Part shown: positions 50,067-59,094 of the stretch, in pieces
Layout: each line of letters opens with the position of its first letter
Numbering within the stretch: position 1 is the first letter of the stretch
Source of the DNA: Nakamurella flava
GTDB taxonomy: Bacteria; Actinomycetota; Actinomycetes; Mycobacteriales; Nakamurellaceae
Length of the DNA: 64,000 nt
NCBI RefSeq assembly: GCF_005298075.1
Contig: NZ_SZZH01000001.1
Location: 2,232,001-2,296,000 of the forward strand
Direction: 5' to 3'
Program-made: the position numbers and the translations under genes
Notes under the pieces: generated by a model
What the model was told of the DNA's origin: nothing
Databases searched by the model: none
The model's input: the letters and a program-made list of their open reading frames with translations, nothing else

Positions 50067-51092
50067 GTGACATCGACCCCCGCGCCGGCGTCCGCCGGAT
50101 CGGCGGGAGCCGACACCCCGCCCCCTCCCCCGGCGCGGGTCGGCGCCCCGGGTTCCGGCGGTCTGACCCGCCGCTGGCGGCCGGACGGGCCGTTGGATCC
50201 GGTGGCGACCTTGCGTCCGTTGCGCCGCGGCGCCGGGGACCCGACGTTCCGGTTGGAACCGGGTGTGCTGTGGCGGGCGACCGGCACCCCCGCCGGGCCG
50301 GCCACCCTGCGGTTGACGCGTGACCCGGACGGCACGATCGTCGCGACCGCCTGGGGGTCCGGTCGCCGGTGGATCCTCGAGCAGCTTCCGGAGCTGCTGG
50401 GCGAGGGCGACGACTGGACCGATCTCGACATCCACCTGCGTTCCGGCCGGCCCACCGCCACCGCGCTGCTCCGCGACACCCGCCGGGCCCGGCCGGGGGT
50501 GCGGATCTGCCGCACCACCGTCGTCCACGAGGCGCTCATCCCGGCCATCCTCGAACAGAAGGTCGTCGGCCTGGACGCCTTCCGGGCCTGGCGCTACCTC
50601 GTGCTCCGCTACGGCGACCCGGCCCCCGGCCCGGCGCCCGCCGGTCTGACCGTGTGCCCGCCGCCCTCGGTCTGGCTGTCGATCCCGGCCTGGGAGTGGC
50701 ACAAGGCGGGCGTCGACCTGAAGCGCACCGAGACGGTGCGGGCCGCCTGCCGGGTGGCCGCCGGTCTGCAGCGCACCGTCGACCGCGGACGCGGCGGACC
50801 CGAGGTGATCCGCCTGCTCCGCACCGTGCCGGGGATCGGGATCTGGACGGCCGCCGAGACCGTGCAGCGAGCCCACGGCGACCCGGACACCGTCAGCGTC
50901 GGCGACTTCCACCTCTCCCGGCTGGTGGGCTGGGCCTTGATCGGCCGGCCGGTCGATGACGACGGGATGCTCGAGATCCTCGAGCCCTACGCTGGTTCGC
51001 GCCAGCGGGTCGTCCGGCTCATCGAGATCAGCGGTTTCTCCAAGCCGCGCTTCGGTCCCCGCATGACGCGGGTGGACCACCGCTTCCACTGA
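50067..51092 (+). CDS. DNA glycosylase, HhH-GPD family (AlkA-like)
   Basis: A 341-residue protein starting at GTG 50067. After a 60-residue Pro/Ala-rich tail it has an AlkA-type N-terminal part, then the helix-hairpin-helix LLRTVPGIGIWTAAETVQ and DPDTVSVGDFHL, whose Asp (GDF) is the expected catalytic residue. It would remove alkylated bases in base excision repair. The lead sequence is unusual, and the helix before the hairpin is well preserved. Confidence 0.85.
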   Translation: MTSTPAPASAGSAGADTPPPPPARVGAPGSGGLTRRWRPDGPLDPVATLRPLRRGAGDPTFRLEPGVLWRATGTPAGPATLRLTRDPDGTIVATAWGSGRRWILEQLPELLGEGDDWTDLDIHLRSGRPTATALLRDTRRARPGVRICRTTVVHEALIPAILEQKVVGLDAFRAWRYLVLRYGDPAPGPAPAGLTVCPPPSVWLSIPAWEWHKAGVDLKRTETVRAACRVAAGLQRTVDRGRGGPEVIRLLRTVPGIGIWTAAETVQRAHGDPDTVSVGDFHLSRLVGWALIGRPVDDDGMLEILEPYAGSRQRVVRLIEISGFSKPRFGPRMTRVDHRFH

Positions 51093-51101
51093 CCCGTCGC
51101 G

Positions 51102-51131
51102 GACCCGGGAAGGCGAAGAGCCGCCCGGGTC
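51102..51131. terminator. Possible bidirectional terminator
   Basis: GACCCGGG (51102-51109) and CCCGGGTC (51124-51131) form an 8-bp stem with a 14-base loop, between the convergent glycosylase and desaturase genes. Confidence 0.5.
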
Positions 51132-51159
51132 GACCGGCTCGATCGCTCGTGGGCCGGCG

Positions 51160-52353
51160 TCAGCCGATGAGTGCGGCGACCGCCTGGCGCAGTCCGGCGG
51201 CGGGGCGGCTGCGACGACGCATCAGGGCGGGGGCCGGCTTCGGCTTGGGCTTCAGCTTCTCGGCCATCTCGTTGGGCAGCGACAGCCGGATGATCTTGCC
51301 CCAGGCCGAACCGACCTGGCGGGGCAGCGACCCGGTCATGTAGCGCAGGCCGTACTCGTCGAAGATGGCCTGGATCTTCGGGGCGATCTCGTGGTACCGG
51401 TTGCTCGGCAGGTCCGGGAACAGGTGGTGCTCGATCTGGTACGACAGGTTGCCGGTCATGATGTGCATGGCCTTGTTGCCCGAGATGTTGGCCGAGCCGA
51501 GCATCTGCCGGACGTACCACTCGCCCTTGGTCTCGCCGTCGATCGAATGCTTCTCGAAGGTCTCGACGCCCTCGGGGAAGTGACCGCACATGATGACCGA
51601 GTGGGTCCACAGGTTGCGGACCACGTTGGCGGTGAAGTTCGCGGCCACGGTGTGCAGGAACGACGGACCCGACAGCAGCGGGTGCACCAGGTAGTCCTTG
51701 GTGGCCTGCTTGCGGATCTTGTGCAGGGTCTGCTTCGCGCGGGCCTTGAACGCCGGATCCTGCCGCCGGCGCTTGTACTTGAGGTTCTTGCCGAGCTCGA
51801 GATCGTAGGCAGCGATGCCGTACTCGAAGAAGCAGGCGTTGATGAAGTTCCACAGCGGCTGGGCCAGGTAGATCGGGTACCACTTCTGGTCCTCGTCGAC
51901 CCGCATGATGCCGTAGCCCAGGTCGTTGTCCTTGCCGACGACGTTGGTGAAGTTGTGGTGCAGCTCGTTGTGCGAGTGCTTCCACTGCTCCGACGGCGAG
52001 GCGTTGTCCCACTCCCAGGTCTTGGAGTGGATCTTCGGGTCACGCATCCAGTCCCACTGGCCGTGCATGATGTTGTGCCCGATCTCCATGTTGTCCAGGA
52101 TCTTGGCGACGGACAGGCCGGCGGTGCCCAGCAGCCACGCCGGCGGGAAGAACGAGGCCAGCAGCACGGCCCGGCTGCCGAGCTCGAGCTTGCGCTGCAC
52201 GTCGATGACGCGGCGGATGTACTTCGCGTCGCGCTCACCGCGGGTCTCGATGACCTCCTGACGGATGGCGTCCAGCCGGCGGCCGATCTCCTCGATGTCC
52301 GCGTCGGACAGATGGGCGATCGGGTTGACGTCCTTGCGCTGCAGCACGGTCAT
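51160..52353 (-). CDS. Acyl-CoA fatty acid desaturase (DesA3-like)
   Basis: A 397-residue membrane desaturase with the three histidine boxes: HNIMHGQWD, HSHNELHH and QIEHHLFP, which bind the di-iron centre. Hydrophobic spans lie near residues 60-95 and 215-250. It resembles the mycobacterial stearoyl-CoA delta-9 desaturase DesA3, which works with the reductase Rv3230c; here the reductase gene lies immediately upstream in the same direction. It adds a double bond to long-chain acyl-CoA to keep membranes fluid. Confidence 0.93.
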   Translation of the reverse strand: MTVLQRKDVNPIAHLSDADIEEIGRRLDAIRQEVIETRGERDAKYIRRVIDVQRKLELGSRAVLLASFFPPAWLLGTAGLSVAKILDNMEIGHNIMHGQWDWMRDPKIHSKTWEWDNASPSEQWKHSHNELHHNFTNVVGKDNDLGYGIMRVDEDQKWYPIYLAQPLWNFINACFFEYGIAAYDLELGKNLKYKRRRQDPAFKARAKQTLHKIRKQATKDYLVHPLLSGPSFLHTVAANFTANVVRNLWTHSVIMCGHFPEGVETFEKHSIDGETKGEWYVRQMLGSANISGNKAMHIMTGNLSYQIEHHLFPDLPSNRYHEIAPKIQAIFDEYGLRYMTGSLPRQVGSAWGKIIRLSLPNEMAEKLKPKPKPAPALMRRRSRPAAGLRQAVAALIG

Positions 52354-52430
52354 CGGGCTATCGACTCCTCGAGGTGATGTCGGGATTTGGGGTTGGGTGT
52401 CAGGGGGCGGGCGCCGGGACGACGCCGGGG

Positions 52431-53534
52431 TCAGTTGTCGATGAGGCAGGTGCCCGCGGCGGCGGTCACACAGGTCTGGACGAGGACGCCGTCGCCGACG
52501 GCGGCGGTGGTGATCTCCCCGTTGCGCAGGTCGCGCACCGTGCCTTCGCGGAGCGGCAGGACGCAGGAGAAGCAGATGCCCATGCGGCAGCCGGAGGGCA
52601 TCAGCACGCCGTTGGCCTCGCCGGCATCCATGATCGTCATCGCGCCGGTGGCCTCGACGGTCGTGCCACTGCGGGTGAACTGGATGGTGCCGCCGTCGCC
52701 GGGGGCGACCAGGGTGGTCCGGAAGCGCTCGGTGCGCAGGCGGTGCCCGGAGCCGAGATCGGCCCAGTACGACTCGATCTCGTCGAGCAGACCGGCCGGG
52801 CCGCAGGCCCAGGACTCCCGCTCGGCGAGATCCGGCACCAGGGAACGCAACTCGTCCATCTCCAGGCGGCCCGAGGTGCGGGTGTGCTTCTCGACCAACC
52901 GGATCCGCCCGCCGGCGGCCAGGTCCCGCAGCTCGGGCCCGAAGATGACGTCGGTGTCGGTGGCGTCGGAATGGACGAGGACGACGTCCCGCAGCCGCTG
53001 CAGGCCGGAGCGCAACATGCCGATGACCGGGGTGATGCCGCTGCCGCCCGTGATGAACAGGACCTTCTCCGGCACCGGATCCGGGAGAACGAAATCGCCG
53101 CAGGCCTGGTCGAGGTGCACCAGGTCGCCGGCGGCCAGACGCTGGGACAGGTGGGCGCTGACGATGCCGTCCGGCACCGGGCGCGCGGTGATGGAGATGG
53201 TGCCGTCCGCGGTCTCCGGCGGACTGGTCAACGAGTAGGACCGCCAGCGGCGGATGCCGTCGACGTCCAGACCGACGCGGACGTACTGGCCGGGGACGTG
53301 CCCGCGCCAGCCGGCCCCGGGGCGCAGGACGACGGTGACGGCCCCGCCCGCCTCGGGTTGCACGGCCACGACCCGGGCCCGCAGGTCGGCGCCCCGCCGC
53401 AGCGGGTGGAACATGTCCAGGTAGTCCTCGGGCCGACGCGGCGAGGCCAGGGCCTCGGCCACTCCCCAGAGCCGACGGCGCAGACCGACGCGACCCCCCG
53501 TGGGGCGTGCGGGGTCGACGTGCGGGGTGCTCAT
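52431..53534 (-). CDS. Ferredoxin reductase for the desaturase (Rv3230c-like)
   Basis: A 367-residue flavoprotein: a FAD domain (RWRSYSLTS), an NAD(P) domain (VLFITGGSGITPVIGML, WACGPAGLL) and a C-terminal plant-type 2Fe-2S ferredoxin (MPSGCRMGICFSCVLPL, then VLVQTC). It moves electrons from NAD(P)H to the desaturase. The gene lies just upstream of it (77 bases apart) and reads left, away from the PucR-type gene. ATG 53534 is the start. Confidence 0.93.
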   Translation of the reverse strand: MSTPHVDPARPTGGRVGLRRRLWGVAEALASPRRPEDYLDMFHPLRRGADLRARVVAVQPEAGGAVTVVLRPGAGWRGHVPGQYVRVGLDVDGIRRWRSYSLTSPPETADGTISITARPVPDGIVSAHLSQRLAAGDLVHLDQACGDFVLPDPVPEKVLFITGGSGITPVIGMLRSGLQRLRDVVLVHSDATDTDVIFGPELRDLAAGGRIRLVEKHTRTSGRLEMDELRSLVPDLAERESWACGPAGLLDEIESYWADLGSGHRLRTERFRTTLVAPGDGGTIQFTRSGTTVEATGAMTIMDAGEANGVLMPSGCRMGICFSCVLPLREGTVRDLRNGEITTAAVGDGVLVQTCVTAAAGTCLIDN

Positions 53535-53609
53535 GCCACTACTCTGCCTGTAAGTCAGGCGTAGTTTCCTGCCTCGGTGACGTGAAATCCAACCTTCAGC
53601 TTGTGCGGA
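53535..53609. promoter_or_regulatory. Divergent promoter region
   Basis: 75 bases between the reductase (reading left) and the PucR-type regulator (reading right). It contains CCTGTAAGTCAGGC, a small palindrome-like element (53548-53561), which could be an operator. The arrangement suggests that the regulator controls the desaturase operon. Confidence 0.45.
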
Positions 53610-55025
53610 ATGAACAAAGCGGGGTCCGACGTGCCCACCAACGAACCTCTCGAATCGCCCACCGAGGCTGCGAACCCCACGCTGACCCTGCGTGCGCGGA
53701 ACCCCCTCCCGGACGGGTCGGACGCCCCTCCGACGGACCTGCCCCCCTCACCGGGCGTGGCCGTCGTCCCCGCCGTCCTCGACGAGCCGCTGCGCCTCGG
53801 ACCGGACACCGTCGAACGGCTGCGGGCCCGCCTCCCGCGGCTGGCCGAACTGACGGTCCGGGCCATCATCGACCAGGTCCCCGCCTACACCGATGCCCTG
53901 GCCGGGCCGATCGGCGCCAACATGCGGGGGGCCGTCGAACTCGCCCTCGGAGGATTCCTGACCCTGGCCGTCCGCTCGTCCGGGGGCGGGGTCCGCAGCC
54001 CGCGCACCCCGGCGCTGGACGGGGCCTACGCCCTGGGCCGCGGCGAGGCCCGGGCCGGGCGCTCGATGGAGGCGCTGCTGGCGGCCTACCGCATCGGGGC
54101 CCGGGAGTCCTGGCGGCAGTTCTCCCGCACGGCGGTGGAGACGGGTGTCGGCGCGGACACCATGGCCCGGTTCGCCGAGCTGGTCTTCGCCTACATCGAC
54201 GAGCTGTCGGCAGCCAGTGCCGCCGGGCACGCGGACGAACTGGCCACCACCGGTCGCGTCCGCGAGTGGTACCTGACCCGGCTGGTGACGGCCCTGCTCG
54301 GCGGCGCCTCGGAACAGCGGGTGGTCGACGCCGCCGAACGGGCCGACTGGCGCCCACCGACCAGCCTGGCCGCCGTGGTGCTGCCCACCCGACAGGCCGC
54401 CCGGGCCCTGACCACGCTGGACGACCGCACCCTGCGGACCGACGAACTCCCCGGCCTACCCCCGGAGGAGCACTCCGAGCTCACCGTGCTGCTCGTCCCG
54501 GACGCCGAGGGCCCGGGACGGGTGGCCGCCGCCGCCGCACTGCGCGGGCTCGACGCGTGCCTCGGTCCGGCCACGCCGTGGCTGCAGGTCCGGACGTCCT
54601 ACCGGCGGGCCCTGCGTGCGCGTCGGCTGCTGGGTGGCGGTCCGGCGGGGGCCCAGCCGGGCGGACAGCTGATCGACACCGAGGAACACCTGGTCGCGCT
54701 GGCGGTGACGGCCGATCCGGAGGTCCTGGAGGATCTCCGGCGCCGGGCCCTCGCGCCGCTGGCCGACGTCCGGTCCGGCACGGCCGAGCGTCTGGTCGAG
54801 ACGCTGCGGGCCTGGCTGCTGCTGCGTGGTCGCCGTGAGGAGGTCGCGGCGGCCCTGCACGTGCACCCGCAGACGGTGCGGTACCGGGTCGGCCAGCTCC
54901 GGGAGCTGTGGGGCGACCGGCTGGACGATCCGCAGGTGGTGGCCGAACTGACGGTGGCCCTGGCCTGGGAACCGCCCGCGCCCCCGCCGCCCTCCCCCAC
55001 CCCGCGGTCCTCCGCGACTCGGTAA
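53610..55025 (+). CDS. PucR / CdaR-like transcriptional regulator
   Basis: A 471-residue regulator. The N-terminal half is a helical sensor-like region (ERLRARLPRLAELTVRAIIDQVPAY and SMEALLAAYRIGARESWRQF), the middle resembles a GGDEF-like degenerate domain, and the C-terminus has the PucR helix-turn-helix (AAALHVHPQTVRYRVGQLRELWG). The start is ATG 53610 (TTG 53601 in frame). Divergent to the desaturase/reductase operon, which it likely regulates. Confidence 0.85.
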   Translation: MNKAGSDVPTNEPLESPTEAANPTLTLRARNPLPDGSDAPPTDLPPSPGVAVVPAVLDEPLRLGPDTVERLRARLPRLAELTVRAIIDQVPAYTDALAGPIGANMRGAVELALGGFLTLAVRSSGGGVRSPRTPALDGAYALGRGEARAGRSMEALLAAYRIGARESWRQFSRTAVETGVGADTMARFAELVFAYIDELSAASAAGHADELATTGRVREWYLTRLVTALLGGASEQRVVDAAERADWRPPTSLAAVVLPTRQAARALTTLDDRTLRTDELPGLPPEEHSELTVLLVPDAEGPGRVAAAAALRGLDACLGPATPWLQVRTSYRRALRARRLLGGGPAGAQPGGQLIDTEEHLVALAVTADPEVLEDLRRRALAPLADVRSGTAERLVETLRAWLLLRGRREEVAAALHVHPQTVRYRVGQLRELWGDRLDDPQVVAELTVALAWEPPAPPPPSPTPRSSATR

Positions 55026-55165
55026 AGACCGCCGCGTCGTCGTCGGGAAGACGGCGTGTCGGGCCCAGTCGCGGACCTGATCCCGCGAGTGATGGTTCGC
55101 GTCGCTCAGGGTCCGCACAGCGTCGCCGGGGGATGCGGACAGCTCCGCCGCCGACGGTGATCACC

Positions 55166-56440
55166 ATGACCGTTACGTTGACCGACGGCCGGGCCGGGGA
55201 CGTCACCCCCGACGGCGACCCGCGCCGGCCACGCTCCCGTCCGACCGCCACCGTCCTGGACGTCGTCGTCCCGGTCTACAACGAGGAAGTCGACCTGCCG
55301 CGCTGTGTCGAGCGCCTGCACGACCACCTCTCGACGCGGATGCCGATGAGCTTTCGCATCACCATCGCCGACAACGCCTCGACCGACGGCACCGCGGCGA
55401 TCGCCGCCGAACTCAGCCGGCGCTTCCCGGAGGTGCGGGCGACGCACCTGGCCCAGAAGGGCCGGGGCCGGGCGCTCCGGCAGGTCTGGCTCGACTCGGA
55501 CGCCGACGTCCTGGTCTACATGGACGTCGACCTGTCGACCGATCTGTCGGCCCTGTTGCCGCTGGTCGCCCCGCTCGTCTCCGGGCACTCGGACCTGGCC
55601 ATCGGCACCCGGCTGCACCGCGGTTCCCGGGTGGTGCGCGGGCCGAAGCGGGAGATCATCTCGCGCTGCTACAACCTCATCCTGCGGGGCACCCTGGCCG
55701 CGCATTTCTCCGACGCGCAGTGCGGCTTCAAGGCCATCCGCCGCCCGGTCGCGCAGCAGTTGCTGCCGCTGGTGCAGGACACCGGGTGGTTCTTCGACAC
55801 CGAGCTGTTGGTGCTGGCCGAACGCTCGGGGCTGCGTATCCACGAGGTCCCGGTCGATTGGACCGATGATCCGGACTCCCGGGTCGACATCGTCCAGACC
55901 GCGAAGGACGACCTGCGCGGGGTCTGGCGGGTCGGCCGGGCCCTGTCCACCGGCGCGCTGCCGTTGACCGAGGTCCGCCGCCAGCTCGGGCGGTCCGCCC
56001 TGGATCCGGGCACGCCGGGCGTGCCCACCGGACTGACCAGGCAGGTCGTCCGCTTCGCGGCGGTCGGTGTGCTCAGCACCGCGGCCTACCTGCTGCTGTT
56101 CCTGCTGCTGCGGGACGTGATGAGCGCGCAGGTCGCGAACCTCCTCGCGCTGGCCATCACCGCGGTGGGCAACACCGCGGCGAACCGCCGGTTGACCTTC
56201 GGCGTGCGCGGCCGCGACGGCGCCGTCCGCCACCAGGCCCAGGGTTTCGGGGTGTTCCTGCTCGGCCTGCTGATCACCGGCGGCTCACTGTGGCTGCTGA
56301 CCGCGGCGAACCCCACCCCGCCCACGTCGATCGAGGTCGCCGTCCTGGTGGTGGCCAACCTGGCCGCCACGGTCGTCCGTTTCCTCCTGCTGCGCAGCTG
56401 GGTGTTCCGGCACCGCGCTCCCGCCACCCCCGCCGCCTGA
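55166..56440 (+). CDS. GT2 glycosyltransferase fused to GtrA domain
   Basis: A 424-residue protein. Residues 20-255 are a DPM-synthase-like GT2 domain (VVVPVYNEEVDLPRCVERL, ADNASTDGT, VLVYMDVDLSTD), and 290-415 a GtrA membrane domain of four spans (VRFAAVGVLSTAAYLLLFLL, ANRRLTFGVRG). ATG 55166 is chosen; GTG 55157 is an alternative. Such fusions make polyprenyl-phosphate sugars at the membrane and flip them. The next gene, a GT39-like transferase, is the probable user. Confidence 0.9.
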   Translation: MTVTLTDGRAGDVTPDGDPRRPRSRPTATVLDVVVPVYNEEVDLPRCVERLHDHLSTRMPMSFRITIADNASTDGTAAIAAELSRRFPEVRATHLAQKGRGRALRQVWLDSDADVLVYMDVDLSTDLSALLPLVAPLVSGHSDLAIGTRLHRGSRVVRGPKREIISRCYNLILRGTLAAHFSDAQCGFKAIRRPVAQQLLPLVQDTGWFFDTELLVLAERSGLRIHEVPVDWTDDPDSRVDIVQTAKDDLRGVWRVGRALSTGALPLTEVRRQLGRSALDPGTPGVPTGLTRQVVRFAAVGVLSTAAYLLLFLLLRDVMSAQVANLLALAITAVGNTAANRRLTFGVRGRDGAVRHQAQGFGVFLLGLLITGGSLWLLTAANPTPPTSIEVAVLVVANLAATVVRFLLLRSWVFRHRAPATPAA

Positions 56441-56509
56441 CGTGGCCTCCGCCCCGCACTCGCCGCGCAACCGGCCGGCCGCTGACCCGCACGAACGAAG
56501 GACCCCACG

Positions 56510-58918
56510 ATGACCGACACCGCCAGCCGGACCACCGGACCGATGAGCGGGCCCGGATCCGTCCACCACGGATTCCCGGCCTCGACCGACCACCCACCCG
56601 TCGACCACGGCGCAGCTCCCCCCGTTCCGTCGGGATCGACGGGTGGGTCCGGACGTCGGCGGACCGGCTGGGCCCGGCTCGTCCGTGGCCCGCAGGACCA
56701 GCCGGCCTGGGTCCGCCCCGCACTGTGGGGGTTGCTGGCCGCGACCGCGGTGCTCTACCTGTGGAACCTCACCGCGTCCGGCTACGCCAACGACTTCTAC
56801 GCGGCCGCGGTCAAGTCCGGCACCGAGAGCTGGAAGGCGCTGCTGTTCGGATCGCTCGACTCCGCCAACGCGATCACCGTCGACAAGCCGCCGGCCTCGA
56901 TCTGGATCATGGCGCTGTCCGGCCGGTTGCTCGGGTTCTCGTCGTTCTCGATACTGCTGCCCCAGGCGCTGATGGGGGTGGCGACGGTCTATCTGGTCTA
57001 CGCCGGGGTGAAGCGGTTCTCCGGCCCGCGGACCGGGCTCATCGCCGGCGGGCTGGTCGCGATCACCCCGGTGGCCGCACTGATGTTCACCTTCAACAAC
57101 CCCGACGCGCTCCTCGTGCTGCTGATGACCGGCGGGCTGTACGCGGTGGTGCGGGCGATCGAGTGTGACCGCGACCGGGCCCGATCCGCAGTGAAGTGGT
57201 TGCTGCTGGCCGGCGTGCTCATCGGCTTCGCGTTCCTGACCAAGATGCTGCAGGGCCTGCTCGTCCTGCCGGCCATGGCCGGCGCCTACCTGCTGGCCGG
57301 GCAGTCCAGGCTCGGGACGCGCATCTGGCATCTGCTGACTGCCGGGGTGGCCGTGGTCGTCTCGGCCGGCTGGTTCGTCCTGTTGGTGGCCCTGTGGCCG
57401 GCGGATTCCCGCCCCTACATCGGGGGTAGCGAGACGAACTCGTTGTGGGAGCTGGCCCTCGGCTACAACGGACTCGGCCGGATCTTCGGCGGCGACGGCA
57501 ACGGTGGTGGCGGCGCGACGGCGCCCACCGGGACGACCGGCGGGTTCGGCGGTGGAGGCGGAGGGTTCGGTGGGGCCACCGGCATCACCCGACTGTTCAA
57601 CACCCAGTTCGGCTCCGAGATCTCCTGGCTGTTGCCGGCCGCGCTCATCGGCCTGCTCGCCGGGCTCTGGTTCACCCGCCGCTACCCCCGCACCGACCGG
57701 ATCCGCGCGGCCCTCGTCCTCTGGGGCGGGTCGCTGGTCGTGACGGCGCTCGTCTTCTCCTTCATGGAGGGGACGATCCACCAGTACTACACGGTCGCGA
57801 TGGTCCCCGCGCTCGCCGCGACGCTCGCGATCTCGGCGCGCGAATTGTGGCGCGGCCGTAGCAGTCTCGTCGTGCGATCGATCCTGGCACTGATGATCGC
57901 GGTCACCGGGGTCTGGTCGTTCGTGCTGCTCGGCCGGGCCGACGGCTGGCTGCCCTGGTTGCGGTGGGTCGTGCTGATCGGTGCGCTCGTCGGCGCCGCG
58001 CTCCTGGTCGCGTCGACGGCGGCGCTGCGGCGGCTCGCGGTGGTCGGCGTACTGGTCGGCTCGCTGTCCGCGCTGGGCGGTACCACCGCCTGGGCCCTGG
58101 CCACCACCGGGCACGGGCACACCGGCTCGATCCCCACGTCCGGCCCGGCCGGCTACTCCAGCGGCATGGGCGGCGGGACCGGGATGACCGGAGGCTTCGG
58201 CCGCACCGACGGCGGCTTCGGCCGGCGGTCCGGTGACGGCGCCACCGACGGATCGGCCTCGACGGACGGCTCCGGTTCGCTGTCGGGCGGCAGCGACGGG
58301 CCCGGTTCGCCGTCCGGGCAGTCAGGCACCACCGGCGGCCAGAGCATGGCCCCGCCGGAAGGCGTGACGGCACCCGACGGCATGACCCCGCCGGAAGGCA
58401 TGACGGCACCCGACGGAATGACGGCACCTGACGCCGCCGCGGACGGCACCGGTCAGTCGGGGATGCAGCAACCCGGCGGCACCGGGTCCACCGACGGCAG
58501 CGGGACGACCGACGGCCGGGGAGCCACCGGCGGAACCGGCGGCGGCTTCGGCGGCGGCGGCGGACAGACCGCGAACAGCGAACTGGTCGCGCTGCTCAAC
58601 GCGACGACCAGCCGTTGGTCGGCGGCGACGATCGGCTCCCAGTCGGCGGCCACCTACATCCTGGGCACCGACACGGCGGTGATGGCCATCGGCGGCTTCA
58701 CCGGCAGCGACCCTTCCCCCACGCTGGCCGAGTTCCAGCAGTACGTGGCCGACGGCGACATCGGCTACTTCATCGCCGGTGGCGGCATGGGTGGGCGCGG
58801 CGGCGGCAGCGGGTCCGGCAGCGAGATCTCGACCTGGGTCGAGGCGAACTTCACCGCGCAGACCGTCGGCGGCACCACCGTCTACGACCTCACCCGGCCC
58901 ACGGGTTCGACGAGCTGA
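56510..58918 (+). CDS. GT39-like membrane glycosyltransferase (ArnT/YkcB type)
   Basis: An 802-residue protein with an N-terminal Pro/Ser tail, ten or more spans (residues 68-545), and the catalytic-loop region SGYANDFYAAAVKSGTESWKALLFG with Asp that resembles PMT/ArnT enzymes. Two Gly-rich insertions appear: near 325-355, and a long low-complexity stretch 546-680 with PPEGM/TAPDGM repeats. A C-terminal soluble domain (about 690-800) follows. It likely moves a sugar from polyprenyl phosphate to a cell-surface acceptor. Confidence 0.9.
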   Translation: MTDTASRTTGPMSGPGSVHHGFPASTDHPPVDHGAAPPVPSGSTGGSGRRRTGWARLVRGPQDQPAWVRPALWGLLAATAVLYLWNLTASGYANDFYAAAVKSGTESWKALLFGSLDSANAITVDKPPASIWIMALSGRLLGFSSFSILLPQALMGVATVYLVYAGVKRFSGPRTGLIAGGLVAITPVAALMFTFNNPDALLVLLMTGGLYAVVRAIECDRDRARSAVKWLLLAGVLIGFAFLTKMLQGLLVLPAMAGAYLLAGQSRLGTRIWHLLTAGVAVVVSAGWFVLLVALWPADSRPYIGGSETNSLWELALGYNGLGRIFGGDGNGGGGATAPTGTTGGFGGGGGGFGGATGITRLFNTQFGSEISWLLPAALIGLLAGLWFTRRYPRTDRIRAALVLWGGSLVVTALVFSFMEGTIHQYYTVAMVPALAATLAISARELWRGRSSLVVRSILALMIAVTGVWSFVLLGRADGWLPWLRWVVLIGALVGAALLVASTAALRRLAVVGVLVGSLSALGGTTAWALATTGHGHTGSIPTSGPAGYSSGMGGGTGMTGGFGRTDGGFGRRSGDGATDGSASTDGSGSLSGGSDGPGSPSGQSGTTGGQSMAPPEGVTAPDGMTPPEGMTAPDGMTAPDAAADGTGQSGMQQPGGTGSTDGSGTTDGRGATGGTGGGFGGGGGQTANSELVALLNATTSRWSAATIGSQSAATYILGTDTAVMAIGGFTGSDPSPTLAEFQQYVADGDIGYFIAGGGMGGRGGGSGSGSEISTWVEANFTAQTVGGTTVYDLTRPTGSTS
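58351..58440 (+). repeat. Tandem repeats in the glycosyltransferase
   Basis: Codes for PPEGVTAPDGM, TPPEGMTAPDGM, TAPDAAA. The units are about 36 bases and 18 bases. The region forms a flexible spacer. Confidence 0.8.
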
Positions 58919-59020
58919 CGGCTCCCGGCCAGAGCCTGATCCCCGACGGCCCGGTCCTGCCCCTGCGGCGGGTCCGGGCCGTCCTCCGTCTTCGCGTCGA
59001 CGGCGACTTCCGGAACACAC

Positions 59021-59051
59021 TTGACCCTGACGCGACGTCAGGCCGCACAGT
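59021..59051 (+). promoter_or_regulatory. MerR-type promoter of the TipA-like gene
   Basis: A -35 like TTGACC (59021-59026) and a weak -10 like CACAGT (59046-59051) are 19 bases apart, the long spacing used by MerR activators. A perfect palindrome CCTGACG-CGA-CGTCAGG (59026-59042) fills the spacer, as expected for the binding site. The gene is therefore likely self-activated. Confidence 0.65.
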
Positions 59052-59094
59052 CGTCCGTGTCCGGCCGACCGGCCGGACGACGGGAGAGGGAGAC

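Noticed and set aside
48338-50548. 736-residue minus-strand frame
   Set aside because: It lies against a clear sensor kinase gene; a codon-bias shadow.
56285-58120. 611-residue minus-strand frame
   Set aside because: It lies against the GT39-like gene and is mostly Gln/Arg/Gly; a shadow.
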